From NCBI GenBank assembly GCA_022821685.1, contig JAJEDD010000018.1:1-62654 (forward strand): 62,654 bases of DNA. Reading direction: 5' to 3'. The position numbers and the translations under genes were made by a program. Under the pieces are notes generated by a model. The model made no database searches, was not told the DNA's origin, and worked only from the letters and a program-made list of their open reading frames with translations. Position 1 is the first letter of the stretch. Each line of letters opens with the position of its first letter. The stretch is from Acidimicrobiia bacterium. GTDB taxonomy: Bacteria; Actinomycetota; Acidimicrobiia; Acidimicrobiales; Aldehydirespiratoraceae. Below, piece by piece: positions 17,430-25,400 of this stretch.

Positions 17430-17564
17430 GAGGCCGAGCGAATAGGCGAGCGAACCCGGCCCATACAGGCGAGGCCGTGGCCCGAGCGGCCCGTGAGCGC
17501 AGCGAACAAGAGCGGGAAAGACCCCGCTGCGACGCGACCGGCTCTCACCAATTTGCGCGCACTC
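17430..17564 (+). repeat. Dispersed intergenic repeat, copy B
   Basis: Second copy of the ~130 bp element, same orientation as copy A, lying between two convergent genes. It differs from copy A at scattered positions (for example AATAGGCGAGCG instead of AATAGGTGAGCG), as expected for independent drift after spread. Confidence 0.85.
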
Positions 17565-17621
17565 TTCGAAGATTGGACCTGAGCCTCGAGGGTTGATACT
17601 CGGTTGACCCGTTCTCCGGGG

Positions 17622-17864
17622 TCAGCCAGAGAGACCTTCGTCGCGATGTCCTCGGCGGCGCTGGCGAAGGGCCACGCTGACCATCAAGGCCACGCCCGCT
17701 GCGGCAACGGCGCCCCCGAACAGCAGGGCGGCATCGATGTCGGCCCAATAGCGGTCGGCGAAGGCCACCAGCGCGATCGCGATGAAGACGAGTCCGGCCG
17801 CGAGCGCCACCGGATCGACTCGGCGAGATCTCGACTCCTCGCTGGACGCGGTCGGGTCGGGCAT
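17622..17864 (-). CDS. Small two-helix membrane protein (80 aa)
   Basis: Two hydrophobic segments (PVALAAGLVFIAIALVAFA and ALLFGGAVAAAGVALMVSVA) with a short outer loop and an Arg-rich C-terminus. Its ATG shares one base with the stop of the PspC-domain gene (TGATG), so the two are almost certainly co-translated. No family name is recognised. It probably works with the PspC protein in the envelope. Confidence 0.7.
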   Translation of the reverse strand: MPDPTASSEESRSRRVDPVALAAGLVFIAIALVAFADRYWADIDAALLFGGAVAAAGVALMVSVALRQRRRGHRDEGLSG

Positions 17865-19342
17865 CAGCTCGTCACCTCGCGGTTGAAGGGCGCCGGCACG
17901 GTGACGACCTCCGCCTTGCCGATGCCGACCTCAATGTCCAAGCGAAGCTCACCCTCGTGTTCGCCCTCCACGGGCACGGTGATCGTGCGGCTGAGGCCCA
18001 AGCCGTCGTCGCTGTCCTCCCACGGATAGCCCCAGGTCTCTCTATGGTCTCCGCGATCGGGGGCTGGGCCGCCGTACCACACTCTGATGTTGCCGGCCCC
18101 CACGTTGATATCGGCGGTGGTGGAGATGTTGTCGGGCACATACACGAGCATCTCGCCCACACTGAGGCTCAGAGCCACGGACTCGTCGCTGCTGTCGGGG
18201 GGGAGGTTGCGCAGGTCCACGATCATCTGGCCGGCGCCGTGGCGGTACTCGTCTCGCAGCTGCCCGGCCTCGGAGACGCCCACCCGGACGTTCCCAACAC
18301 CCGATCCCCACGGCAATCCGGCGCCGACGAACAGCAGCAGCGGCACTGAGATGGCTGCCCCCAGCCAGATCAGGCCTCTTGCCGAGTCTGAGAAGGCGGA
18401 CACCACCAATCCGACACCGGTGACGGACAGCAGCGCGGCCAAGAACACGCCGATGTCGGCGTCCAACACGTCGAGACGGTTCAGCATCAGTGCCGCACCG
18501 GTGCACACGAACAGAGCCGCGATGGTGAGCACGCCGATCCACGAGCGTCCCCGTCGCCGCCTGGCCGGAGGAGGCGGCGGCGCACCGACAGGGACCGAAC
18601 CCTCCGGCCCCGCGGCCGTGGAGGCAGCCACTGAGAACGCCGGAGGAGACGCGCCGGCAGGGACCGAACCCTCCGGCCCGGCCGCAGCGGGGGGAGACGC
18701 CGAGAACGCCGGAGGAGGCGGCGGCGACTGCGGCCGGGCCGGAATGGACTTGGAACGGCGGGTGGATCCCGGCCACAGGACCAGAACCACACCGGCCGCG
18801 ATGAGGGTCAGGGGCAGATAAGGGGCCTTCCTCCACAGGTCGATGAACGGCTCCACCAGCTCACGGCCGAGGTTGACGGTAATGAGCAGCCCTGCGCCTA
18901 TCAGCACCACCGCCATCAGGCTGCGTGAACGGCGGGGCGAGTCGGCCCGGAGAGCCTTGACGATGATGCTGGGCGAGTCCTCCTGGGGCAGGGCCAGCCA
19001 TCCGATCAGGTACAGGAACGGCCCGGCGCCGCCCAGGAAGGTCAGCAGAATGAAGGCGATCCTCACGATCACCGAGTCGATGCCGAAGTAGGCCCCGATG
19101 CCCCCGGCAACTCCGGCGATCACCTTGTCGGAGGAGCTGCGATAGAGGGTGCGGCGCTCTGTGGCACCGCCGTCCGTCGCGGCATCGGCAGCTTCGCCCG
19201 AACTCGGATCCTCGGCGTGGGCTGGCTCGGCCGGGGCATCCGCAGCTTGCACCGAACTCTCGTCCGCCGGGCTGGCCGCCTCAGCCGCGGCAGCTTCGCC
19301 CGAACTCGGATCCTCGGCGGCAGGCTGCTGCTCTTCGGCCAT
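17864..19342 (-). CDS. PspC-domain membrane protein with C-terminal DUF2154-like region
   Basis: About 492 residues. The first 85 are Ala/Glu/Ser rich, with the unit EDPSSGEAA occurring twice. Then comes a PspC domain (LYRSSSDKVIAGVAGGIGAYFG, IVRIAFILLTFLGG). Several transmembrane segments follow, separated by a Pro-rich cytoplasmic stretch with two near-identical ASPPAFS..AAGPEGSVP units. The C-terminal 130 residues form a beta-rich domain (GEMLVYVPDNISTTADINVGAG) like the LiaF/DUF2154 type. PspC proteins sense envelope damage. It is divergent from a PspC-kinase gene 130 bases away, a LiaF-LiaSR-like arrangement. ATG 19342 is chosen; a start at 19378 is possible. Confidence 0.8.
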   Translation of the reverse strand: MAEEQQPAAEDPSSGEAAAAEAASPADESSVQAADAPAEPAHAEDPSSGEAADAATDGGATERRTLYRSSSDKVIAGVAGGIGAYFGIDSVIVRIAFILLTFLGGAGPFLYLIGWLALPQEDSPSIIVKALRADSPRRSRSLMAVVLIGAGLLITVNLGRELVEPFIDLWRKAPYLPLTLIAAGVVLVLWPGSTRRSKSIPARPQSPPPPPAFSASPPAAAGPEGSVPAGASPPAFSVAASTAAGPEGSVPVGAPPPPPARRRRGRSWIGVLTIAALFVCTGAALMLNRLDVLDADIGVFLAALLSVTGVGLVVSAFSDSARGLIWLGAAISVPLLLFVGAGLPWGSGVGNVRVGVSEAGQLRDEYRHGAGQMIVDLRNLPPDSSDESVALSLSVGEMLVYVPDNISTTADINVGAGNIRVWYGGPAPDRGDHRETWGYPWEDSDDGLGLSRTITVPVEGEHEGELRLDIEVGIGKAEVVTVPAPFNREVTS

Positions 19343-19471
19343 GGCGTTCAGTGTGGCCCTCGGCTGCGGGGCTCCCAATGGGGAATGTCCCTGAACCTCC
19401 CCTACGGCTCGGGCCGAGGTCGGGGATGGCCCCCGGTGTTGTCAGAGAACCCTGCGTGCCATCATCTCTCC

Positions 19472-20623
19472 ATGGCACCGTCCCGGTCTGGCTGGCCGGC
19501 GAGGTCCGAGAGCGATCGGGTGATCGCAGGGGTGTGCGGCGGTATCGGGGCGCGTCTCGGTATCGACGCCACCATCGTGAGGATCGCCTTCGTGGCGCTG
19601 GCTCTGGCCTGGGTGGGCGTGCCCCTCTACCTGCTGGGATGGATCCTGCTCCCGCCGGGGGCCGAAGCACAGCGCGCCGCCGCGGCGCCATCGGCCCGCA
19701 CCACCACCAGGCGGGCCGCGGGCATGGCCTTGATCGTGCTCGGAGCGGTGCTGATGGTCCGGCATTCGGGCGTGGCTCTGCCCGACGCGGTGATCTGGCC
19801 CGCCCTGTGCGTGGCTCTCGGACTGGGGATCGTCGTCTGGAAGGCACAGCCCGGCACCAGCATCGGGCGAGCGGCCGCGGCGCGGATCGCGGCGGGCACG
19901 CTGCTGCTCGCGCTCGGCATCGGGGTCACCGCCGCAGCCAACCTGTCTTTGTCGGCCGTGTTGGACGGGCTGCTGTCGGGCGGACTGGTGGTGGGCGGGC
20001 TGGCCCTGATCCTGGGACCGTGGATGGCTGTGCTGCTTCGCGACCGGCGCGAGGAGCGCCTGCAGCGCATCCGGGCCGACGAGCGGGCCGAGATGGCCGC
20101 CCACCTGCATGATTCGGTGCTCCAGACCCTGGCTCTGATGCAGCGGGCCGACGATCCGGCCCGGATGGCCGCGCTGGCCCGGCGCCAGGAGCGGGAGCTG
20201 CGGGGCTGGCTCTACGGCGGAGGGCCGGAACCCAATCAGGCCACGGTCAGGGCTGCGGTGGAGCATCTTGCCGGGGTGGTGGAGGACCGCCACGGCGTTG
20301 TGATCGACGTGGTGGCCGTCGGCGACGCCCCGCTGGGCCCGGACATGGAGTCGCTGGTGGCCGCGGCCGGCGAGGCCATGACCAACGCGGCCCGATGGTC
20401 GGGCTGCTCGACCGTGTCGGTGTTCGTGGAATCGGCACCGGAGGGGGTAGAGGTGTTCGTGCGCGACCGGGGAGCCGGCTTCGATCCCGCCGCCGTCGAC
20501 GGCGACTCCCGCGGGATCCGGGACTCGATCCGGGGACGGCTCGACCGGGTGGGCGGCAGCTGCGACATCAGCAGCTCGAAGGGCCACGGCACCGAGGTGC
20601 GCCTGCACCTGGCCCGCAGCTAG
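19472..20623 (+). CDS. PspC-domain histidine kinase (NarL/LiaS-type partner)
   Basis: A 383-residue membrane sensor kinase. The N-terminus is a PspC domain (SDRVIAGVCGGIGARLGIDATIVRIAF) followed by four or five membrane helices to about residue 190. The HisKA_3-type phosphoacceptor is in EMAAHLHDSVLQTLALMQRA. The ATPase domain shows an N-box (GEAMTNAARWS) and a G-box (VRDRGAGFDP, GRGLDRVGG-like GRLDRVGGSCDISS). It would phosphorylate the regulator encoded 112 bases downstream. Fusion of PspC to a kinase is common in actinobacterial envelope-stress systems. ATG 19472 starts just before the PspC domain. Confidence 0.88.
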   Translation: MAPSRSGWPARSESDRVIAGVCGGIGARLGIDATIVRIAFVALALAWVGVPLYLLGWILLPPGAEAQRAAAAPSARTTTRRAAGMALIVLGAVLMVRHSGVALPDAVIWPALCVALGLGIVVWKAQPGTSIGRAAAARIAAGTLLLALGIGVTAAANLSLSAVLDGLLSGGLVVGGLALILGPWMAVLLRDRREERLQRIRADERAEMAAHLHDSVLQTLALMQRADDPARMAALARRQERELRGWLYGGGPEPNQATVRAAVEHLAGVVEDRHGVVIDVVAVGDAPLGPDMESLVAAAGEAMTNAARWSGCSTVSVFVESAPEGVEVFVRDRGAGFDPAAVDGDSRGIRDSIRGRLDRVGGSCDISSSKGHGTEVRLHLARS

Positions 20624-20735
20624 ATCCAGCGTGGCGGCAATGGGCCTGCGGCGTGACACATGCAACCTGTGACCTGGCACGATGCGCTACAGGGCTTCGC
20701 CGCCGTACTCGCGGCGCACTACTAGCGTGGCGATC

Positions 20736-21392
20736 ATGGCGGATGCTCCTGCCCGGGTGGTGATCGTCGACGACCACCGGCTGTTTCGCAGTGGGGTGCG
20801 GGCCGAGATCGGCGACCGGGTGGCCGTGGTGGCCGAGGCCGACGACATCGGCGCCGCGGTGGACGCCATCGAGCACTGGAACCCCGACGTGGTGCTGCTC
20901 GACGTGCATCTTCCCTCAGGGTCGGGGCGCGAGGTGATCGAGTCGGTGGTGGCGACCGGCTCGAAGGCCCGGTTCCTTGCCCTCTCGGTGTCGGACGCGG
21001 CCACCGACGTGATCGAGGTGGTGCGGGCCGGGGCCAGGGGCTACGTCACCAAGTCGATCTCCGGGGACGACCTGGTGGATGCCATCATCCGGGTGCGCGG
21101 CGGCGATGCGGTGTTCTCGCCCCGGCTCGCCGGGTTCGTGCTCGACGCCTTCGCCGCCGACTCGGTGGCCGTGGCCGGGGCGGAGCCCGACGAGGACCTC
21201 GACCGGCTCACCGCCAGGGAGCGGGAGGTGCTGCGCCATCTGGCCCGCGGCTACACCTACAAAGAGATCGCCCGCCAGCTCTCGATCTCAGTAAAGACGG
21301 TGGAGTCCCACGCCTCGGCGGTGCTGCGCAAGCTGCAGTTGTCGAACCGCCACGAGCTGAGCCGCTGGGCCGCGGCCCGGCGCATCTGGTAA
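20736..21392 (+). CDS. NarL/LuxR-type response regulator
   Basis: A 218-residue two-component regulator. The receiver domain has the acidic pair (VVIVDDHRLF), the phospho-acceptor aspartate (VVLLDVHLPSG) and the lysine (YVTKSISGDD). The C-terminal LuxR helix-turn-helix is LTAREREVLRHLARGYTYKE to ISVKTVESHASAVLRKLQ. It follows the PspC kinase on the same strand and should control the envelope-stress genes, perhaps including the divergent PspC operon. ATG 20736 gives the normal receiver N-terminus; the frame extends 18 codons further without support. Confidence 0.93.
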   Translation: MADAPARVVIVDDHRLFRSGVRAEIGDRVAVVAEADDIGAAVDAIEHWNPDVVLLDVHLPSGSGREVIESVVATGSKARFLALSVSDAATDVIEVVRAGARGYVTKSISGDDLVDAIIRVRGGDAVFSPRLAGFVLDAFAADSVAVAGAEPDEDLDRLTAREREVLRHLARGYTYKEIARQLSISVKTVESHASAVLRKLQLSNRHELSRWAAARRIW

Positions 21393-21439
21393 GCGGCCGA
21401 GAACGTCTTGGGCCACGGACTCCACTAGGTTCTGCGCCG

Positions 21440-22249
21440 GTGGTCCAGCAGGAGACGGCGGCAGCGCGTTGGGCACGGCAGATGGCCGACTGGGCCATTC
21501 CCACCGAGATCCTGGGCTCTGCGCCCCGCCGGCCCTTCGTGTTCACCCCAGAGATCTTCGCCGCGCCCGAGCCGGGCACGTTCGAGCGGTCACTGTCCAA
21601 CCGGAGGGCCGCCGAGGCTCTAGAGGCCGAGCAAATGAACCGCGGGGGCTCTGTGCTCGACGTGGGCTGCGGGGGCGGAGCGGCGGCCTTCGCGGTGGCG
21701 CCGCCCGCCACCGAGGTGATCGGCACCGACCGCCAGCCCGACATGCTGGAGCTGTTCGCGGCCACTGCCGCAGAGCGTGAAATCCCGTGTCGAGTGCATG
21801 CCGGGTCGTGGCCGGAGGTGGCCGACGCAGTGCCCGATGCCGATGTGGTGGTGTGTCACAACGTGCTCTACAATGTGACCGACATCGGTGCGTTCGTGAC
21901 CGCATTAGATGCCCGAGCCCGGCGCCGGGTGGTGATCGAGATCACGCCCAAGCATCCCCAGGACCGCCGTCGCATGCTGTGGCGCCACTTCTGGAACCTG
22001 GAGCGACCCCACGAGCCCACCGCGGCCACCGCGGTGGAGGCCATCGCCGAGGCCGGCTTCGACCCGGTCGTCGAGGAGTCGCGGCTGCCCGAGGATCCTC
22101 GGGCCGCCCGCCGCCGCGAGTTCGAGGGGGCCCAGTGGTGCCGCAACCTGTGCCTGCCGCCCGAGCGCGAGCCCGAGGTGACCGCGCTGGTAGCCGACGT
22201 CCCCTTCCCCCGCGAGCGAGTGACCATCTGGTGGGACACCGACCGCTGA
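21440..22249 (+). CDS. SAM-dependent class I methyltransferase
   Basis: A 269-residue soluble protein with the SAM-binding motif I SVLDVGCGGGAAAFAV (residues about 70-85), an acidic motif II end (VIGTDRQPDM) and motif IV DADVVVCHNVLYNVTDI. The C-terminal region RVVIEITPKHPQDRRRMLWR is of the kind seen in small-molecule methyltransferases. The target is unknown. It stands between the two-component system and the hydrogenase-related cluster. GTG 21440 is chosen and no better start is seen. Confidence 0.8.
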   Translation: MVQQETAAARWARQMADWAIPTEILGSAPRRPFVFTPEIFAAPEPGTFERSLSNRRAAEALEAEQMNRGGSVLDVGCGGGAAAFAVAPPATEVIGTDRQPDMLELFAATAAEREIPCRVHAGSWPEVADAVPDADVVVCHNVLYNVTDIGAFVTALDARARRRVVIEITPKHPQDRRRMLWRHFWNLERPHEPTAATAVEAIAEAGFDPVVEESRLPEDPRAARRREFEGAQWCRNLCLPPEREPEVTALVADVPFPRERVTIWWDTDR

Positions 22250-22279
22250 GCGCACGGTCAGGGCTGGGGTGTGTTGCCC

Positions 22280-22540
22280 TCAGCTGGCCTTTGCTTCTGG
22301 GGTGAGGCTGGCCGCCACCGTCTCAAGCGTGTCGGCCACCGCTTCGAGGTCGGTCTTTATCGGGGTCAGCAGCTCGCCCAGCGGTTGGGTGCGGTCGGCG
22401 ATTGAGCGCACGCCGGAGTTGATCTGGCCCAGCGAGTCGTTCACCGCTCGCAGCACGATCACGACCCGGGTCAGGTAGTAGGCCAGCGCCGCTGCGATCA
22501 CCAGAGCGATCACGACGGTCACGACGGCTGCGGCGGGCAT
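22280..22540 (-). CDS. Small membrane protein, hydrogenase-cluster type 2 (86 aa)
   Basis: One N-terminal transmembrane helix (VVTVVIALVIAAALAYYLTRVVIVL) and a helical, heptad-like cytoplasmic part (VNDSLGQINSGVRSIADRTQ, LEAVADTLETVAASL). It resembles the product at 40662-40925 along the whole length (SLGxxxxGVRxI follows the membrane helix in both). Its start is 17 bases after the stop of 22557-22805, so the two form an operon behind the palindrome at 22847. The shared operator with the hydrogenase genes suggests a membrane-anchoring or scaffolding role; that is inference. Confidence 0.7.
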   Translation of the reverse strand: MPAAAVVTVVIALVIAAALAYYLTRVVIVLRAVNDSLGQINSGVRSIADRTQPLGELLTPIKTDLEAVADTLETVAASLTPEAKAS

Positions 22541-22556
22541 CAGCGGCTGCCTCCGG

Positions 22557-22805
22557 TCACAGCAGCGGTCCCGCCGCGCCTACGTAGCGCACGGCCAAGC
22601 CCTTGGCCGCGGCGACCAGGTCGCGGGTGTCGGCCACCGCTGGCAGCGGCTCGAGGTTCTTGTCCAGCCCGACGGCGTGCTCGAGGATGTCGGCGCCGTA
22701 GCGCTTGATCTCCAATGCGGGTCGTATCACCCGGTTGGCCAGCAGCAGCACGACCGGCACGACGACTGCCAGCAGCACCGCGTTGCCGATCCACCAGAGC
22801 CACAT
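22557..22805 (-). CDS. Small membrane protein, hydrogenase-cluster type 1 (82 aa)
   Basis: Starts at ATG 22805 with AGGAGG 6 bases before. One transmembrane helix (WIGNAVLLAVVVPVVLLLAN) is followed by an amphipathic region (GADILEHAVGLDKNLEPLPA). It resembles the product at 41208-41462, in which a similar helix is followed by AESILAGLEESRDNTAPLWA. The palindrome at 22847-22867 is 42 bases upstream. First gene of a two-gene unit. Confidence 0.72.
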   Translation of the reverse strand: MWLWWIGNAVLLAVVVPVVLLLANRVIRPALEIKRYGADILEHAVGLDKNLEPLPAVADTRDLVAAAKGLAVRYVGAAGPLL

Positions 22806-22846
22806 GCTCGCCTCCTCTGTGCGCTGTCGGCAGAGCATAGTCGCCG

Positions 22847-22867
22847 CTAGATGCAGTTCGCATCTAG
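22847..22867. promoter_or_regulatory. Perfect palindrome CTAGATGC-N5-GCATCTAG (operator site 1)
   Basis: Perfect 8-base inverted arms around AGTTC, 42 bases before the start at 22805 on the minus strand. The same 8-5-8 pattern recurs at 30403 and 41512, each before hydrogenase-linked genes. The ATGC..GCAT core resembles operators of PadR-type regulators, and such a gene lies at 39895-40248. Confidence 0.75.
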
Positions 22868-22904
22868 TCCGGTCACCCAGAACGCCGCTACGCAATCTCT
22901 CCGA

Positions 22905-23642
22905 TCACTCGGAGACGAGGCCGAGGGCTTCGGCCAGGCTCTCCAGCGCCTCCACGGCCGGGGCCGACGACGCGTGGTCGATGGGCGACACGCCGAGCCG
23001 GTCGGCGGCGTCGACAGCCGGATCCTCGGGCACCACCACCAGCACCCGGTCCCCGAAGGCCTCCTCGATGCGGGCCCGGTCGCCGCCGTCGGCGACCTTG
23101 TTGGCCACAACCACCACCCGGCCCTGACGCTGCTCGTCGGCGACGGCCACCGCCCGGCGGGCCACGTCGATGGAGCGCAGCGTGGGCTCCACCACCACCA
23201 CGGTGGCGTCCACCGAAGCGGCATCGAGGCGGGTCAAGGTGCCGATGCCGGCCTCCAGGTCGGCCACCACGGTGGCGGCCTCATCGTTCACGGTGCCGAG
23301 CAACTGCTCGACCGACAGCCCGCATCAAGGTCAACCGGGCTCGGGGTTCTCGATGCGGGTGATGGCGGCCAGGCGCACCCCGTCGGGAGCGTCGGCGCCG
23401 TAGCGGTCGAGGATGTCGCCGAAGGTGGGAGCGTGCTCGGCCTCGCCCTCGTCGAGCAGGTCGCGCAGGGTCAGGAGTCGCTCGGTCTCGGAGTCGCCCA
23501 CTCCCAGCGAGAGGCCGAGATTGGGGTTGGTGTCGCAGTCGAGGGCCACCACCCGGGCGCCGCGGCGGCCCAGCGAGCGGGCCAGCACCGCGCTGGTGGT
23601 GGTCTTGCCCGCACCGCCCTTGCCCACCACCACGATCTTCAT
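22905..23642 (-). CDS. CooC-like ATPase with two in-frame UGA codons; candidate selenoprotein
   Basis: A continuous frame of 245 residues from ATG 23642 if two TGA codons (23333-23331 and 23327-23325) are read through. The N-terminal half has the MinD/CooC-type P-loop VVVGKGGAGKTTTSAV and the ALDCDTNPNLGL signature. The C-terminal half has VVADLEAGIGTLTR, VVVVEPTLRS and VVVANKVADGG, all normal for CooC nickel-insertion ATPases. The TGAs are codons 104 and 106 and read G-U-P-U-C-G-L. The paralogues at 30483 and 39063 have GCTCGG and GCLCSA at the same place, so both UGAs replace the cysteines of the CxC metal site. A hairpin with a GGUC loop starts just after. ATGA overlap with the CooC-like gene before it. 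The alternative is a pseudogene, but two stops exactly at the paired cysteines and a clean frame on both sides argue against it. Confidence 0.75.
23302..23320 (-). promoter_or_regulatory. Candidate bacterial SECIS hairpin
   Basis: In the mRNA, GGCUGUC and GAGCAGUU pair around a GGUC apical loop: seven pairs (two of them G-U) with one bulged G. The loop begins 17 bases after the first UGA and 11 after the second. The E. coli fdhF SECIS also has a GGUC loop about 18 bases after its UGA and a bulged base in the stem. The hairpin lies within the coding frame, as required in bacteria. Confidence 0.62.
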
Positions 23643-24469
23643 CGGGCCACCTCCTCGTCGAGAGAGTAGAGCGAGGCAACCTGATCTACCAAGGCATCCA
23701 CGGCGTGGGCCACCGCGCCGTCGGGGGCGGCGTCCAGCGGCGCGGCGCCGCGGCGGTCGGCCTGCGACGCGTCGGGGTCGTGGGGCACCACCGCGGCGGG
23801 CCGAACCCCCAGCCGCTCGCTGATCCGGTCCGCGTCGGCGCGGTCTCGGGCCTTGTTGACCACCAGCACCAGGTTCGACGGACCCCACTTCGCCTGCGAC
23901 AGCCTCAGCAGCCGGGCCGCGGTGTGCAGAGACTTGACGGTGGGCTCCACCACCACGCACACCGAGTCGGCGTACCTGGCCCAGCCGAACATGGCCTGGC
24001 GGGTGCCGCCGGGCAGGTCGCCGACCAGGTGCCAGCGGTCTCGGTCGAGTTCGGCCACCACCTGGCTCCAAGCGTGCTGAGCCTGCTGAAGCTTCACCGC
24101 CGAGCCCCAGAGGTTGCCGAACTGCAGGTAGCGGACGCCGTCGGGGCACCGGGCCGCGTAGCGGTCCACGATGGCGACCGCATCGAGGTCGGGGCGCAGC
24201 ACCCACCGAGGACCGCCCTCGGGGCCGGGAACCACTACATCGTCGGGAATGGGCTGGTCGTCCACCGACACCCCCAGCGCATACGGCAGGCCCGGCATGG
24301 GGTCGGAGTCCAGCGCCAGCACCGGCTGGCCCCGGCGGGCCAGCAGCCGGGCGAAGGTGCCCGCGATGGTCGACTTGCCCGCGCCGCCCTTGCCGACGAA
24401 GGCCACCCGGATCATCGTCGCCGATTCTGCCATACCCGCTGTCTCGCCCACCGGTCGAACTTCAATCAT
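23639..24469 (-). CDS. CooC/MinD-like ATPase without CxC motif
   Basis: About 276 residues. The deviant Walker A is VAFVGKGGAGKSTIAG (residues about 22-37) and the following signature is LALDSDPMPGLPYALG. Unlike its three relatives in this window it has no CxC; that region reads GVRYLQFGNLWGSAVK. Switch and adenine regions are recognisable (DLPGGTRQAMFG, VCVVVEPTVKSLHT, LVLVVNKARDRAD). Its start overlaps the upstream transporter ATPase gene by 8 bases and its stop overlaps the UGA-containing CooC (ATGA), tying all of them into one operon. The two ATPases may form a heterodimer, one metal-binding and one not. Confidence 0.85.
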   Translation of the reverse strand: MIEVRPVGETAGMAESATMIRVAFVGKGGAGKSTIAGTFARLLARRGQPVLALDSDPMPGLPYALGVSVDDQPIPDDVVVPGPEGGPRWVLRPDLDAVAIVDRYAARCPDGVRYLQFGNLWGSAVKLQQAQHAWSQVVAELDRDRWHLVGDLPGGTRQAMFGWARYADSVCVVVEPTVKSLHTAARLLRLSQAKWGPSNLVLVVNKARDRADADRISERLGVRPAAVVPHDPDASQADRRGAAPLDAAPDGAVAHAVDALVDQVASLYSLDEEVAR

Positions 24470-25400
24470 TGAGGAGGCAGGCGGCCCAGCGGCCGGGCGC
24501 TATCTCCTTGAGCTCGGGCGTCTGTTGGCCGCACTCGGCCATCGCCTCGGGGCAGCGGGGGGCGAAGGGACAGCCGCTGGGCGGGGCGGAGGCGCTGGGG
24601 ATCTCGCCTCGCAGCACAGTGCGGCGCCCGGCCGCCCCCGGCACAGCCGAAAGCAGGGCTCGTGTATAGGGATGGGCCGGGCTGTCGAACAGTTCGCGGA
24701 CCGATGCCGACTCGACGATGCGGCCCAGGTACATCACTGCGATCCGGTCCGAGATGTGGCGCACCACAGCCAGGTCGTGAGCGATGAACAGGTAGGCGAG
24801 GCCCCGCTCGGCTTGCAGGTCGAGCAGCAGGTTGATGATCTGGGCCTGGATCGACACGTCGAGGGCCGACACCGGCTCGTCGCACACCACGAGGCGGGGG
24901 GCGACCACCAGCGCCCGGGCGATCCCCACCCGCTGGAGCTGGCCGCCCGACAGCTCGTGGGGGAGGCTGCGGGCCTGGGAGGCACCGATTCCGACCCGTT
25001 CCAGAGCTTCGGTGGCCCGCCGGCGCGACTCGGCCCGTGAGGCCAGACCTTGGATCCTCAGTCCCTCGCCCACGCTGTCGCCGACGCTCTTGCGGGGATC
25101 CAGCGCACCGATCGGGTCCTGGAACACGATCTGCATCCTCTGCCTGAGGGCTTTCAGCTCGGCTCGGCCCGCGGCGAGCACGTCTCGACCCTCGAAGGCG
25201 ATCGAGCCGCCGCTGGGCTGGATGAGGCGCAGCACGCTGAGCCCCACCGTCGTCTTTCCGCCACCCGACTCGCCCACCAGCCCCAGCGTCTCGCCCGCGG
25301 CGACCCGCAGGCTCACCCCGTCAACCGCTCGCAGGGGCCGCGAAGCGCGGATCCGGTAGTGCTTGACGAGGTCGACCACCTCCAGCAGCGGGTCAACCAT
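24462..25400 (-). CDS. ABC transporter ATPase, peptide/nickel family (DppF/OppF-like)
   Basis: A 312-residue ATPase with Walker A GLVGESGGGKTTVG, signature LSGGQLQRVGIARAL, Walker B RLVVCDEPVSALD and the switch histidine (FIAHDLAVV). The C-terminal extension has the oligopeptide/dipeptide/nickel family cysteines (GCPFAPRCPEAMAEC). It overlaps the next ATPase gene by 8 bases. It powers uptake together with the permeases encoded upstream. The link to two CooC-like ATPases in the same operon favours nickel or a nickel chelate as substrate, rather than peptides. Confidence 0.92.
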   Translation of the reverse strand: MVDPLLEVVDLVKHYRIRASRPLRAVDGVSLRVAAGETLGLVGESGGGKTTVGLSVLRLIQPSGGSIAFEGRDVLAAGRAELKALRQRMQIVFQDPIGALDPRKSVGDSVGEGLRIQGLASRAESRRRATEALERVGIGASQARSLPHELSGGQLQRVGIARALVVAPRLVVCDEPVSALDVSIQAQIINLLLDLQAERGLAYLFIAHDLAVVRHISDRIAVMYLGRIVESASVRELFDSPAHPYTRALLSAVPGAAGRRTVLRGEIPSASAPPSGCPFAPRCPEAMAECGQQTPELKEIAPGRWAACLLND

